A stretch of 64,000 nt of DNA from contig CM048840.1 of assembly GCA_026545765.1 (NCBI GenBank), positions 22,882,765-22,946,764 on the forward strand, read 5' to 3'. Positions 1-10,642 of the stretch are shown piece by piece. Within the stretch, counting starts at the first letter, position 1; each line of letters opens with the position of its first letter. A program made the position numbers and the translations under genes. Below the pieces are notes generated by a model that did not search any database, had not been told where the DNA came from, and saw only the letters and a list, made by a program, of their open reading frames with translations. This DNA is from Plantago major (Eukaryota; Streptophyta; Magnoliopsida; Lamiales; Plantaginaceae).

Positions 1-589
1 AAACATGAAAAATGAAAAAAAGTAGATAAAGTTGGTTGTTATAGTTCCATATTTGATGAAGTTCTCGATTTTATTAAGAAATGAGTCCTAGAGGAGTTGT
101 CTACCGGTTCAAGGGTAGAAAGGGGTGCGTCGAGATCCCGGTGTGATGAAGAACCATTGACAGAGAAACGAAAGTAAAAGAGAAAGTATGAGGAGCCGGA
201 GATAACTAAAGTATCCAAAATAGCAAAAGGGCGAGCTCCAAAAGGTTAAGGTCACAAATTTTGAAAAAAATGAAATTGAGAAAGGACCGTGGCCATCATG
301 GTGAAATTGACAAATGAATTATCTCGTTTCAATACAAAGGATGAAGTGCAGGTAAATCCCTTTCCTTATATATATTATATATAATTATTTATACCTTATG
401 TGCCCAAGTGAATAAACCTGTCTTGTTTTATATTACTGTCGCCCCTCTTTCTAAACAAGCTAAGCAAAATTGGACGAACTATCACCTAAGTCTTTTGTTT
501 GGTTTTCAACAATATCCTCGAAATCACCTCCCTTCGTTTTCAGTTCCAAATTAGGTTTTGGTATTGTTATTGGACAATATGAATGAGAA
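1..589. other. unassigned flanking DNA with first copy of a direct repeat
   Basis: No gene is recognised with confidence in 1-360. An open stretch around 180-350 ends at a GT-like donor (GCAG|GTAAAT near 350) but matches no family I know. Positions about 361-593 are copy one of a segment that recurs at about 1150-1301 and, beyond the retrotransposon, at 17727-17795. This shows that the large element inserted into the second copy. Confidence 0.5.
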
Positions 590-1130
590 ACCCTCTGTCA
601 GCATCATACGCAGTTAAAGTGTTACCATCCATGATATATCCCATACCACACTGAGCTAACACAAAATTACATCATCGAGATAATATCCCCCGGAACCTTT
701 ATCAAACATGTTAACATCAAGTTTAACATAACCACCATAACCACCCCATGAATTCATAGCCAAATAAAATCCTCTTTTAGTTTCCGAATCTGTTCCAAAT
801 CCGGTGATGAGTAAAGCATGATCTTGAACTCGCGTAACTCATGCTTGATCCCTTTGTGATGTAGCTCGTGGGGATCTCTTTGTCCTGCACCTTTTTTCCC
901 TTGGGTGGGTACACTTGCTGACATAAATCATAAAAAAAACAATGTAATCTACATTAACAATTTGTCATGAAATAATTGTATGATCTTATTTCGACCACAC
1001 AATTGTCCACAAGTTCGAGTGCTTTGTAACCGGTGACATCCCATATATCTTGTGTGGATCATCTCAAGGAGGATAACTCGGTCGATATGGAAGCAAGTTA
1101 GTGTGTCAAGGAGTTCCAAGAAGCATTCGC
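590..1130 (-). pseudogene. papain-like (C1A) cysteine protease fragment
   Basis: On the minus strand, 832-661 reads as the C-terminal catalytic part of a papain-family protease. It carries a QDHALLITGFGTD block with the catalytic His, then an MNSWGGYGGYVKLD block with the Asn of the NSWG motif. A frameshift near 655 is followed by a plausible continuation down to about 590 (QCGMGYIMDG). Upstream on the same strand, 1000-1130 may hold a further degenerate exon, because TGYKALELVDN is readable, but that part is weak. There is no active-site Cys exon, no start and no continuous frame, so this is a relic. It lies between two copies of a roughly 790-bp-spaced direct repeat. Confidence 0.6.
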
Positions 1131-1149
1131 GATAGTCACCTCTCTATCC

Positions 1150-1301
1150 TTATATATATTATACTAGTATATAATTATTTATACCCTTTTGTGTCCAAGT
1201 GAATAAATATGTCTTGTTTTATCTCTACTGTCGCCCCCTTTCTAAACAAGTTAAGCAAAATTGGACGACCTATCATCTAAGTCTTTTGTTTGGTTTTCAA
1301 C
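1150..1301. repeat. second copy of flanking direct repeat, interrupted by the retrotransposon
   Basis: This segment matches 361-510 closely; both end in TTTGGTTTTCAAC. The continuation of copy one (524-593, starting TCACCTCCCTTCG) is found at 17727-17795, directly after the truncated 3' LTR. Copy two was therefore split by the insertion. Thirteen bases present in copy one (511-523) are missing at the right junction. Confidence 0.75.
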
Positions 1302-2946
1302 TGTTAGGAATATCTGTTTAAATTTTGATCAGCAACCTAATGACTTATCTTAGCTCAGAAAGGTGGTTAGTACTCTTGGTTCACTTGAACACTGTAAAAG
1401 AGGAAACTCACTAAGTATGATAGTCTAGCTAATCTTGTATAGGATGTTAGGTCTCTGAATGTAATTTTTATTTTCTAAAAAGAAGACCAAGAAGAAGGCA
1501 TCCAGCATGAAAAGTTCAACAGATTTGAAGATTTGAAGACTGCACAATGCTGAAGACAAAGGTTTCCAGATACCTATGACCAAATATCTTAAAGACACAA
1601 ACGTTTTTAAATAAACAGTGTTGCAAAAAGATATCTGAGAAATAAAAGGTTTCTGAGACGAGGAAAGTGCCAACAAATATCTACACTCAGATACCTTGAA
1701 CATAAACTATGTTTCTGAAAAGAAATATATTATAACAAGGTGTTTCAACAAGTGATATATGGAGTTGTGATAAACTCTTGAAAAGGACGTGCACAGCATC
1801 AGAGAAATCTGATAGCATAAAGATCTCTGATACCATGCATAGTTCCGGTGGCACTACAGGACAAAAGTATAGTACAATGCATTAAATGCGCGGACAGAGA
1901 TGTCTGAACAAAAACGGTAGCTTCTGAAGAAGAAGACAAACGTACTACAGTACTATACTCAGATATCAATAGTTTGAATTTGATTTAAGCCTAACGGATA
2001 CTATTTAAACGGCACTCAAATTCATCTATAAATATCAACACTTAGACTGCTTGAGAACACACCTTAGAACACTGAACTCACATTGAATACTCTCACACAA
2101 GCTCTCTCAAGCACACTACTTACCTTCAAGCTTTCTGTTGCGACCAAAAGCTCTTGATTCTAAGTAGCACAAAAGTTCTAAGTGTCCTGATTCTTAACAA
2201 GCATTGTTATTTGTGAAAGAGTTGAATTAAGATTTGATATCTGAGATTCATTCTCTTGAACATTTATCGTAGACTTGGGTCAGTAAAGAACAAGATACCA
2301 TACATTGCAAAGTGTATTATGTATACTTGATTCATAGAGCTATCTGCATAACTGAACAAGTTATTAAAGAAGCTCACCTGACAAACTACCTTAACCAACA
2401 CCTTAATCGGCGTGGAGTACAGGAAGTACTTAGTTTGGGAAACTAAGGAATAACTCCAAGGTTACTGAGCACAAGAAGTACTTAGTTTGGGAAACTAAGG
2501 AATAGCTCAAAAGGTTTCTGAGTACAGGAAGTACTTGGCTGTGAAAGCCGGGGAATAACTCAGGGGGAACACTTGGTTGGGAACCTAGTGTATTTAGAAA
2601 TCAAGAGAAGATATTTGTAAGGTTACATCAATTATCTGTCTTAGTGGATTCTAGGTCTGAGTAAGGCCGAAGTGGATTAGTTGAAGGATTACGCCACCTT
2701 CAGAGACCACTATAAAAAGACTTGTGTTATTTACTTTCTGCATCTTTTTACTTGCTTAATTTACCTTGCATAGTATTTACATCTATCTTGCTGAGCACGT
2801 GCACTTATCACAGAAAAGTCTTCCGCTCTCTGAAATTAAGTATCAGAAATCTTTACAGATATCTGAGAAACCGTGTTTATCGACAAAAGTTTTAAAAGAC
2901 TATTCACCCCCCCTAGTCTTTTTCTTTGCCGTTATCTGGACCAACA
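1302..2946 (+). repeat. 5' LTR of the Sirevirus element (1645 bp)
   Basis: It begins TGTTAGGAATATC and ends CTGGACCAACA, giving the TG...CA termini, and is followed two bases later by the primer-binding site. Its first 1165 bases pair with 16572-17726. The same LTR occurs in reverse orientation at 60399-62008. Positions about 2412-2575 hold three tandem units of roughly 58 bp, each carrying AGTACAGGAAGTACTT or a variant. Confidence 0.92.
2025..2034 (+). promoter_or_regulatory. TATA box of the 5' LTR
   Basis: CTATAAATAT lies in the middle of the LTR, about 40 bases before the run of ACTGAACTCACATT, and is conserved in the 3' LTR near 17284. This is the usual place for the U3/R promoter of a copia LTR. 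The exact start of R cannot be fixed from sequence alone. Confidence 0.65.
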
Positions 2947-2948
2947 AG

Positions 2949-2960
2949 TGGTATCAGAGC
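2949..2960 (+). promoter_or_regulatory. primer-binding site, initiator tRNA-Met type
   Basis: TGGTATCAGAGC is the standard plant copia PBS, complementary to the 3' end of initiator Met tRNA. It starts two bases after the 5' LTR and so fixes the LTR boundary at 2946. Confidence 0.95.
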
Positions 2961-3064
2961 AGGAGGTTCCCAAGCCTTCTGCACTGAACCTAGATCCCAA
3001 AGAAGTGCTCACTAACTGGTTTTCACCTACACTTGATTTGTTTGTTTAGTGTGTTTGTTGCAGG

Positions 3065-5575
3065 ATGTCTTTAAGTGACGCCCCAATTCTTAAGCCAGCG
3101 AATTATGAGAAATGGAAGAACAACATGATGCTCCACCTAGAAGGCATCAGTGACGAAATGATCGACGTGATAAAGAATGGCCCAATAGTTATTCAACAAC
3201 TTAAGCAGGTCATGGAGGTTTCTAATGGTAGAGACAGAGAACAAAGCGATGGGTCTTCACGCATGGATCGTCAACCAAAGGTAGACCCGCCACCAAGTTA
3301 TTTACGAACCAAAGCCCAGAGAGCTCTAGACATCGGAAGATGCCAAGAGAAATCGACTGGATGGTCAGGCTCGCAATATCATCATACATTCTACTCCAGA
3401 GCACATACAGGTAAACCTGGGGTAAAACGCGAAAGTGGCTGCAACTGATTGAAGAAATTTGTGCCGGCACTGAGAAAATGAAGGAAAATAAGTTCGAAGT
3501 TTTGAAGCTCAAATTCCAAAACTTTAAACAAGGTCCCACAGAGACTCTTGAAGAACTAAATTTCCGGTTTACAACACTTATGAGTGACATGGCTGCACTT
3601 GGAGAAAGTAATAGATATACCCAGTCAAAAAAGATTAAGACTATTGTGAGAAGTCTAAATCATAACTGGGAGCACACAAAGTTTTTCTACTTTAACCAAG
3701 GAATGCCAGATATCACTCCAGTGGAACTTTTCTCTCACCTTGCCACTGTTGACTATGAGACAACTCAAAGAGAACAAACAACTGAAAAGTTGCAGAATGT
3801 TGCTCTAGTTGCTCAAGGAACTTCTGAAAAGAAGGAAGGCAAGGAGGTGACTGAGGATGCTCTTGATGTAAAGCAAATGAGAAAATATGTCAGTCGGGAA
3901 ATAGAGAGAAGAAAAGCCAAAGAGAAGCTGAAAAAACATCTAGGCTCAAACTATCACCAGTATAAAAATATGCAAAGCTCGATGAACAAGCCGGCTCAAA
4001 AAGCATCTAGTACTGAGGAAGCAGAAATCGGAAACGAAATCTATTTCTATTGTCAGAAACCTGGTCATTTCAAGAAGGATTTCCCTGCCTTCAACAAACT
4101 AAAGATAGGTGACAAGAAAGATAGAAGAAACTTCAAGAGAAGTCAGAGAGCTATGCTCACTGAAGAAAGGAAAAAGATTCAACTCCAATTGGATGCTCTA
4201 GATATTGAGTCTGATTCTGAGGATGAAGACTCAGATGATTCCACACTGCCTTCTCCAGAAATGTGCAGTGTTTCTCATGAAGTAATTGACTTTGGTCAAA
4301 AGAAGAAAGAAGTGTGTGGAATGGCTGAAGAAATCTTTCCAGATATCTCCAACATTGAACCTTGTCTAATGGCTGATGAGGTAACACATACTTCCTGTTA
4401 TACTTATGAAAGTGATGAGGAAGGAATTAAAGATCTGGAACATCTCAGAAGAGAACTTGATCTCTACGAAAGAGAATTTCTGATGGTCCGAGCTAGAGCA
4501 GAGATCCTTGAAGAAGAAAAGAATTCTCTTGTAAAGGAAAATTCACAAATACTCAAGATATCTGAGAAAAAGGATGCTGAAAATGCATTTCTCAAGGCTC
4601 AGATATCTGAGACTGAAAAGTCACATGAAGAAGCTTTGGCCAATCTTCAAAAGAAATGTGAAGTTCTTCTTTCTGAGAATGAAGAACTCAAAAAGAAAGA
4701 ACTATCTTTTCAATCTTATACCAAAGCTAGTGACACTCTTACTGAAGTACAATCTTATTTAAGAGATCCTTCCGAAAAGAGAGGACTTGGGCTGAACACA
4801 CAGACAGATAGTTCTACCACTCTGAATAAGAGTGATGAAAGAAGAACATTTGTCAGTGCTCAGCAAGGTGGTTCCCAAACAACCTACAGTATCGGTCAGA
4901 AAGCTAAGGTTATTGACAAAGGAATGGCAGTTGCGACCAAACCTTTGTGGGAAAAATAAGTCCAAAAGAAATCTGTTGGGAATATTTCTGAAAAGAAACA
5001 TAACACTGAAAAGTGTAATCACCCACAGTGCTATGTCTCTCAGAAAGGAAAAACTGCAGGAGCTGCCAAATTCTCCTATGTCACATTTTCTGGAAAGAAA
5101 ATAGATTACCCAGAGACTAGCAAAGCTGATGAGAAAAGATCACAGATAGCACCAGGTGCTCGGAATGGTATTGGCTATAAAGCCATCGGAAATAACTTGC
5201 TCGTAAGTACAAACAAGAGCAAGAACGATGGTTAATGGCTAGAATTGCTCACAGCAATTATCAGAAGTGTAAGATGAATCAAGCCACTGAAAATCTGAAT
5301 GCCAGTGCTAGAAGAAATCTGGCCAGGAAAGCTAAGTTTGCTGAGAAGCAGACTCAGAAACCTGACAGGTATCTGAAAGCACCAAATGGAGCACCAAGGA
5401 ACACACCAAGGAAGAAAATAGTTCTTAATAACAATGATACTAATCATCTAACTAGAATTCCTCCTTATGTTCCTGTTAGACAAAAGAATGTTCCTAATAA
5501 ATTCATTCAAAAATGGATCCCTACTGGAAGATTCTTTAGTCCAGATGGTTCCATTGTTGGTATGAGAACCTAATC
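3065..5575 (+). pseudogene. gag of the Sirevirus element, frameshifted
   Basis: An ATG at 3065 opens with MSLSDAPILKPANYEKWK, the usual copia gag start. A frameshift near 3220 leads to stops before 3448. The main body resumes at 3478 and runs to 4959 (UBN2/Retrotran_gag family: FEVLKLKFQNF, LNHNWEH). The zinc knuckle at about 4043-4095 reads YFYCQKPGHFKKDF; the first and last Cys ligands are replaced by Tyr and Phe, so it should not bind zinc. After it come an acidic segment and a long Glu/Lys coiled coil, typical of Sireviruses. The same frame continues past the stop at 4957-4959 to about 5235, then shifts to 5235-5573, which carries a basic region ending at KWIPTG. Confidence 0.85.
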
Positions 5576-5591
5576 TCCTGTTTCCTGTTTT

Positions 5592-5954
5592 GTGCAGAAC
5601 ACACTAAAGACTAATCCAAAGTGGCATTTTGATATTGGATGTGGGAAGCACATGACAGGAGACAAAGAAAATCTGATTGACTACAGAAAGTGCAATGATG
5701 GACCAATTATCCGGTTTGCTGGAGGAGATGAAATTTCAACCATAGGATTTGGCAATCTGAAGTTTGGAACCCTTACAATCTCTGAAGTACTACATGTAAA
5801 GGGATTGAAATATAATCTCTTAAGCATGAGTCAACTAGTAGACAAATGGTACACTGTCAAGATCAAGTCAAAACTATGCAAAGTGATTGACAATGAGTCA
5901 AAGCAGACAGTCTTGGTTGCAAGGCGTAAAGGAAATCTTTATGTTGCTGATTAG
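5592..5954 (+). pseudogene. pol: aspartic protease and start of GAG-pre-integrase domain
   Basis: The frame carries WHFDIGCGKHMTGD, corresponding to the copia protease motif in which Asp-Ser-Gly is normal. Here the triad reads Asp-Ile-Gly, which is expected to impair the active site. It continues through LHVKGLKYNLLSMSQL, the conserved stretch before the pre-integrase domain, and ends at a stop at 5952-5954. Beyond it, 6005-6125 still reads LWHKRMSHFNFKTL in another frame, the His-His part of the integrase zinc region. Confidence 0.85.
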
Positions 5955-7410
5955 GCATCCGCCAGAACTGAAGAATGTCTCATGGTGAGTTAATCTGGCC
6001 ACACTGAAGAAAATTGGCTATGGCATAAAAGAATGAGTCACTTTAATTTCAAAACTCTAAACGAGCTAGCCAAGAAAGAGTTGGTGGTTGGTTTACCCAA
6101 AGTGGATATAGAAAAATGGTATATGCCAAATGGGAAAACAATCCAAAACATCTTTCAAGTCTAAAACTAGACATTCCAGTGAAAGGCCACTGCAAATGTT
6201 ACATATGGATCTTTTTGAATCCTCTGTAACTAGTAATGCAGGAAAGAAGTATGGTCTGGTTGTTGTTGATGATTACTCAAGATTCACCTGGGTTGTCTTT
6301 CTCAAACACAAATCTGATGCAAGGGTTGAGATACCCAACTTGCTGAATAAGCTCGAAGTCATAAAAAATGACAAGGTATCTGTAATCAGAACAGACCATG
6401 GTATTGAGTTTGTGAACCAGTACATAAAAGAGTTTTGTACCTGCAACCATCAACTATCTTCCGTAAGAACACCACAACAAAATGGTGATGCTGAAAGGAA
6501 AAATAGGACCTTAAAAGAAGCGGCAAGAACAATGCTCGCTGACACTGAAATAAGTGAAATATATTGGGTTGAAGCTGTAAACACAACCTGCTACACTCAA
6601 AATAGATGTTTGATTAACAAACACCATGACAAAACTCCTTACGAGCTTTTCATTGGTAGACCCCCTAGTATCAAACATCTAAGGGTGTTTGGTTGCAAAT
6701 GTTTCGTTCTTAACAATGGAAAAGAATACTTGAGAACATTTCAACCAAAGGCAGATGAAGGAGTATTTCTTGGTTATTCTCTGAATAACAAAGCCTATAG
6801 AATCTACAACAAAAGAACGCAGAAGATTGAGGAATCTGTTCATATAGTATTCTATGAAGGAAACAAGAAAGTACTCTTGAATGATGATCTCTCAGATAGG
6901 TTCAAAGAACTGATGATTAAAGATTCTGAAAAAGGATCCTCAAAAGGAAACAATTCTATAATTCAAATAGAGGATGAGTCTGACAATGAAAAGCAACCTA
7001 TGCTTAGTAACAATCGGATGACTCTAAGACATGATGAAGAATTTCCTATGAGTATTCCAGAAATGGAACAGGTTACTGAGAACCTTCATCATGAAGAGGT
7101 TTCTGAAAATGAGATTGTCGAAATGCAAGTTCCAGATATCTCTAACACTGAAAGAGTGTCAGATATCCATGGCATTTCTCTTGTGTCAGATATCTCAGAT
7201 ACTGCACAAGTATCCCATCAAGATCATATTGATTCGCATTCAAATCAAAATGATATTGATCCTACTAGTTCAAAACCCATTATGAAATGGATAAGAAATC
7301 ATCCTCCAAAGGATGTGATTGGTTCCATAGACCAAGGAGTTAGAACTAGAAGAGCAATTGCTGAAAATGCAAATTGTCTCTATGGATGTTTCATCTCAAA
7401 TATTGAACCA
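5955..7410 (+). pseudogene. pol: integrase
   Basis: The zinc-binding head lies at about 6005-6125 and is broken by a frameshift before its Cys pair. The core resumes at 6130 ([11 protein letters not shown]) and shows LHMDLF with the first catalytic Asp, RTDHGIEF with the second, and [10 protein letters not shown] with the Glu, a D,D(35)E rve core. Downstream are [11 protein letters not shown] and a C-terminal stretch rich in Asp, Ser and Glu to about 7290. The frame is continuous to 7851, so integrase and the first half of RT are joined as usual. Only the head is damaged. Confidence 0.88.
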
Positions 7411-8450
7411 AAAACTATAGAAGAAGCATTAAAGGATCAAGATTGGATCTCTGCAATGCAAGAAGAGTTGGATCAATTTGAGAGAAACAAAGTCTGGAAA
7501 CTGGTTCCATTTGTTGACGGAATATCTGTAATCGGAAGCAAGTGGGTTTTCAGAAATAAAATGAATGAGTCTGGTGAAATAACCAGAAACAAAGCTAGGT
7601 TGGTTGCCAAGGGATTCACCCAGACTGAAGGACTAGATTTTGATGAATCTTATGCACCAGTTGCAAGATTGGATGCAATAAGACCCTTTCTAGCCTTTGC
7701 AGCTCATAATGACTTTATAGTTTATCAAATGGATGTCAAGAGTGCATTCCTAAATGGTGAACTTGCTGAGGAAGTCTATGTTGAGCAACCACCAGGTTTT
7801 GAAGTTTCCTCAGAAAGTAGGATGGTCTATAAGCTCGTAAAGCTCAGATGAAACAAGCTCCAAGAGCATGGTATGATACATTGGCCAGATACCTACTAGA
7901 AAGTGGTTTCAAGAAAGGAGATGTTGATAAAACACTCTTCACATTAAACCATGATGGGAAACTACTTTTAGTTCAAGTATATGTTGATGACATTATATTT
8001 GGATCTAAAGACAAGCAACTTTGTGAAGACTTTGCTGAACTCATGAAATGTAAATTTGAGATGAACATGATGGGAGAATTGAATTACTTCTTAGGGCTGC
8101 AAGTCAAGCAACTCAATGATGGAATATTCATTAGTCAAACAAAGTATGCAAAGGACATGCTCAACAAGTTTAATCTAAAGCCTTCTGAAAAGAATGCTAA
8201 GATACCTATGAGCATTGGAACCAAAATGACCTATACTGAATCTGACAAGAGTGTTGAAGAACACAAGTATAGGAAATTGATTGGGTCTCTACTGTACCTC
8301 ACTGCAAGTAGACCTGATATTCAATATGCAGTTGGAGTGTGTGCTAGATTTCAGACAAATCCAATGCAATCACACTACAACATTGCTATGAAAATATTGA
8401 GGTATGTAAAAGGTACTGTAGAAGTTGGATTGTGGTATCCAAAAGATAGT
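7411..8450 (+). pseudogene. pol: reverse transcriptase, with an internal deletion/frameshift
   Basis: Motifs in order are [43 protein letters not shown], then a frame break at about 7848, then KQAPRAWYD, the catalytic YVDDIIFGS at about 7981, and LNYFLGLQV. Just before KQAPRAW the highly conserved segment of copia RT is missing several codons, so the break is a small deletion and not just a point frameshift. Length and order otherwise match RVT_2. Confidence 0.9.
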
Positions 8451-8935
8451 GGATTGAGTTTGGTTGGCTATTCAGATGCCGACTATGCTGGATCATTGCT
8501 TGATAGAAAAAGCACCTCAGGAACTTGTCAATTTCTTGGTGCCAGATTGATATCTTGGTTCAGCAAGAAACAAAATTCAATTGCCACATCTACCACAGAG
8601 GCTAAATATATTGCTGCTGGGTGTTGTGTGCTTCACAGATATTGTGGATACAACAACAACTCAGAGACTATGGACTCAATGAAGAGAAAACTCCCATTTT
8701 TTGTGACAACACAAGTGCTATTGCCATAACTCAGAATCCTAAGTTTCATGCAAGAATAAAGCACATTGATGTTAGACACCACTTCATCAGAGACCATGTT
8801 GAAAAAGGCAATATAGAGATACTCAAGATTGGCACTGAAGACCAACTTGCAGATATCTTCACTAAGCCACTACAAGAAAGTAGATTCTTAGCCTTAAGAC
8901 ATAGTCTTGGACTAATTGAGCTACCAAAGAACTGA
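8451..8935 (+). pseudogene. pol: RNase H and C-terminus
   Basis: GYSDADYAGSLLDRKSTSG and TTEAKYIAA mark the copia RNase H. A frameshift near 8625 divides it; the other frame (8621-8935) reads CDNTSAIAITQNPK, KHIDVRHHFIRDH and DIFTKPL up to a stop at 8933-8935. All recognisable catalytic segments are present but not in one frame. Confidence 0.9.
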
Positions 8936-8981
8936 AAAAGTTCAGATATCTGAAGAAGATATCAAATGAGAGAAAAGAGAA

Positions 8982-9059
8982 ATCTGGAATGGGTATCCAG
9001 AGAAGAGGGATCTGGAATGGGTATCCAGAGAAGAGGGATCTGGAACGGGTATCCAGAAA
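8982..9059 (+). repeat. 28-bp tandem repeat, about 2.8 copies
   Basis: Three successive units of ATCTGGAATGGGTATCCAGA plus a GAAGAGGG-type spacer follow the pol stop. The third unit has one A-to-C change. Each unit contains the inverted pair TCTGG/CCAGA, so each can form a short hairpin. Confidence 0.85.
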
Positions 9060-10460
9060 CCAAAGGCTAAAGGGTAAAATGGCTATTTGAAGATTTCTGA
9101 GACGGGTACTCAGATATCTAGATCACTCAGTGAGGGGGAACACAAAAAGAGAATAGTACAACTGTCTACAGTCAACTACTATCTTGAAATTTGTATTGTT
9201 TCTATCTTTGTGTAAAACTGAGAAAAGACAACAAGTATAAGATAGACTCTGATACAAACAGTATTCTCATTTGTTGAGGGGTAAAACTTCAAACACTAAC
9301 TAACAAAACTATTACAAGCAACCTAGCCTAAGGCCCGCCTCTGACTTGAAGCCCGATGTAGTACTAGTCCGAGCTTGAGTACCTGAAAGGACTAAGTGGG
9401 GGGGGGGGGGGGGTTAGAATGGGTTACCCGGATTGCCTATGTCAATCCGGTAAGAGACTTTACTCAAGAGAGAGTTGGGATCTCTCAATGTAATAGTTAT
9501 GAGGGATTTTGACTTAACACTTGTCACTTACCTTAAGGTCTTGGACCTTGTGCTATACTTATAGTTATCGTATCTTATTAGATTGCTCACAAGATGATGC
9601 CAAGTGTATGCTTCAGATTTGGACACCAATGCTACCTTTGGCCCATGGCCTATTAGTGAACAGTAATCCAATACTAATCAATGGGCCTGGGGGGGGGGGG
9701 GTAGTTTGGACCTTTCCCTCTGAGAGTACTGTTCTGCATATTGGGTCCGTGTAAGTTCCTCGGACAGATCAGTATGCTTGGTTGATCTGGCCCTAGGCAA
9801 CTCAAGGTGTCCGGACCTAGAGTTCCACAGAAGTACCTCATTGGTTCTGTTATATACGTTTGGTCTTACTGTGATGGTGGCGTCCGAGATTCTCTTGTCC
9901 GGTCCGTTTAGCATCTTAGGACTGACAGTTTGTGATACTTAGAAGGACCATGTGACCTTTTGTCAGGTTCGGAAGTCATCCATCTAGCTTGGTCGGACCT
10001 AGCTGAAATGGCGTGCTGACTTGTAAATACTAGTTGACCTGAGATGGTTTCCTTTATGTTGGGCCATTCGAAGGTCGGACTAGGAATGAATAGGCTATCT
10101 CAACCTTGATGCGCTTTAGGACACGCTCTATGACGCCCTTAACGGATTGGACACATGTCCGTATCAACATCATTCACCCAGAAACGTGACTCAGATAGCT
10201 ATTAGCCAAAACTCATTAAATGGTTACAATTACAATTGTTGATTGTGATCATTGCTGAAGAAGCAATGGTGACCCTTGATAAAATGGGCGATTGATCTTA
10301 ACGGCGGAGATTAGTTCTCTGTAAAAAGTAAACTGTTGAAATTCCGACATGGTCCACTATGCATTTAATGCCGAACAAACTTTACCCACGCCTTACTGCA
10401 ATTCACGGATACATACATACAAAACCAATTTGTATGTATATGTTTGTTAGAATTACATTG
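9060..10460 (+). other. non-coding spacer inside the retrotransposon
   Basis: Between pol and the accessory gene there is no credible long frame. Composition changes near 9300, with more GC, repeated CGGAC/GTCCG words, and G-runs at 9398-9413 and 9689-9701. Around 10100-10150 it reads unlike the rest of the element. It may be a nested older insertion or element-specific non-coding DNA; I could not find terminal repeats to decide. Confidence 0.4.
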
Positions 10461-10473
10461 CTATATATATAGG
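10461..10473 (+). promoter_or_regulatory. candidate internal TATA box of the accessory gene
   Basis: CTATATATATAGG lies about 170 bases before the first ATG (10643). The intervening DNA is pyrimidine/CAA-rich, resembling a plant 5' UTR. A second TATA-like word (CTATATAAAG, 10631-10640) directly precedes the ATG. The arrangement suggests transcription separate from the LTR; this is inference from sequence context. Confidence 0.45.
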
Positions 10474-10642
10474 ATTTTGGCAAAAGAAATTACTTTCACC
10501 TAATCCTACATTTTGCCTTACACAAGAATAGCAAAAACCATTCTTCAACCTCTGCAAATCTCTGTTAGTTTTTCTGCAAAGAATCACTAATCTCTCACCC
10601 AAATCTCTTTCAAACTTTCAAACACTTGTACTATATAAAGAG

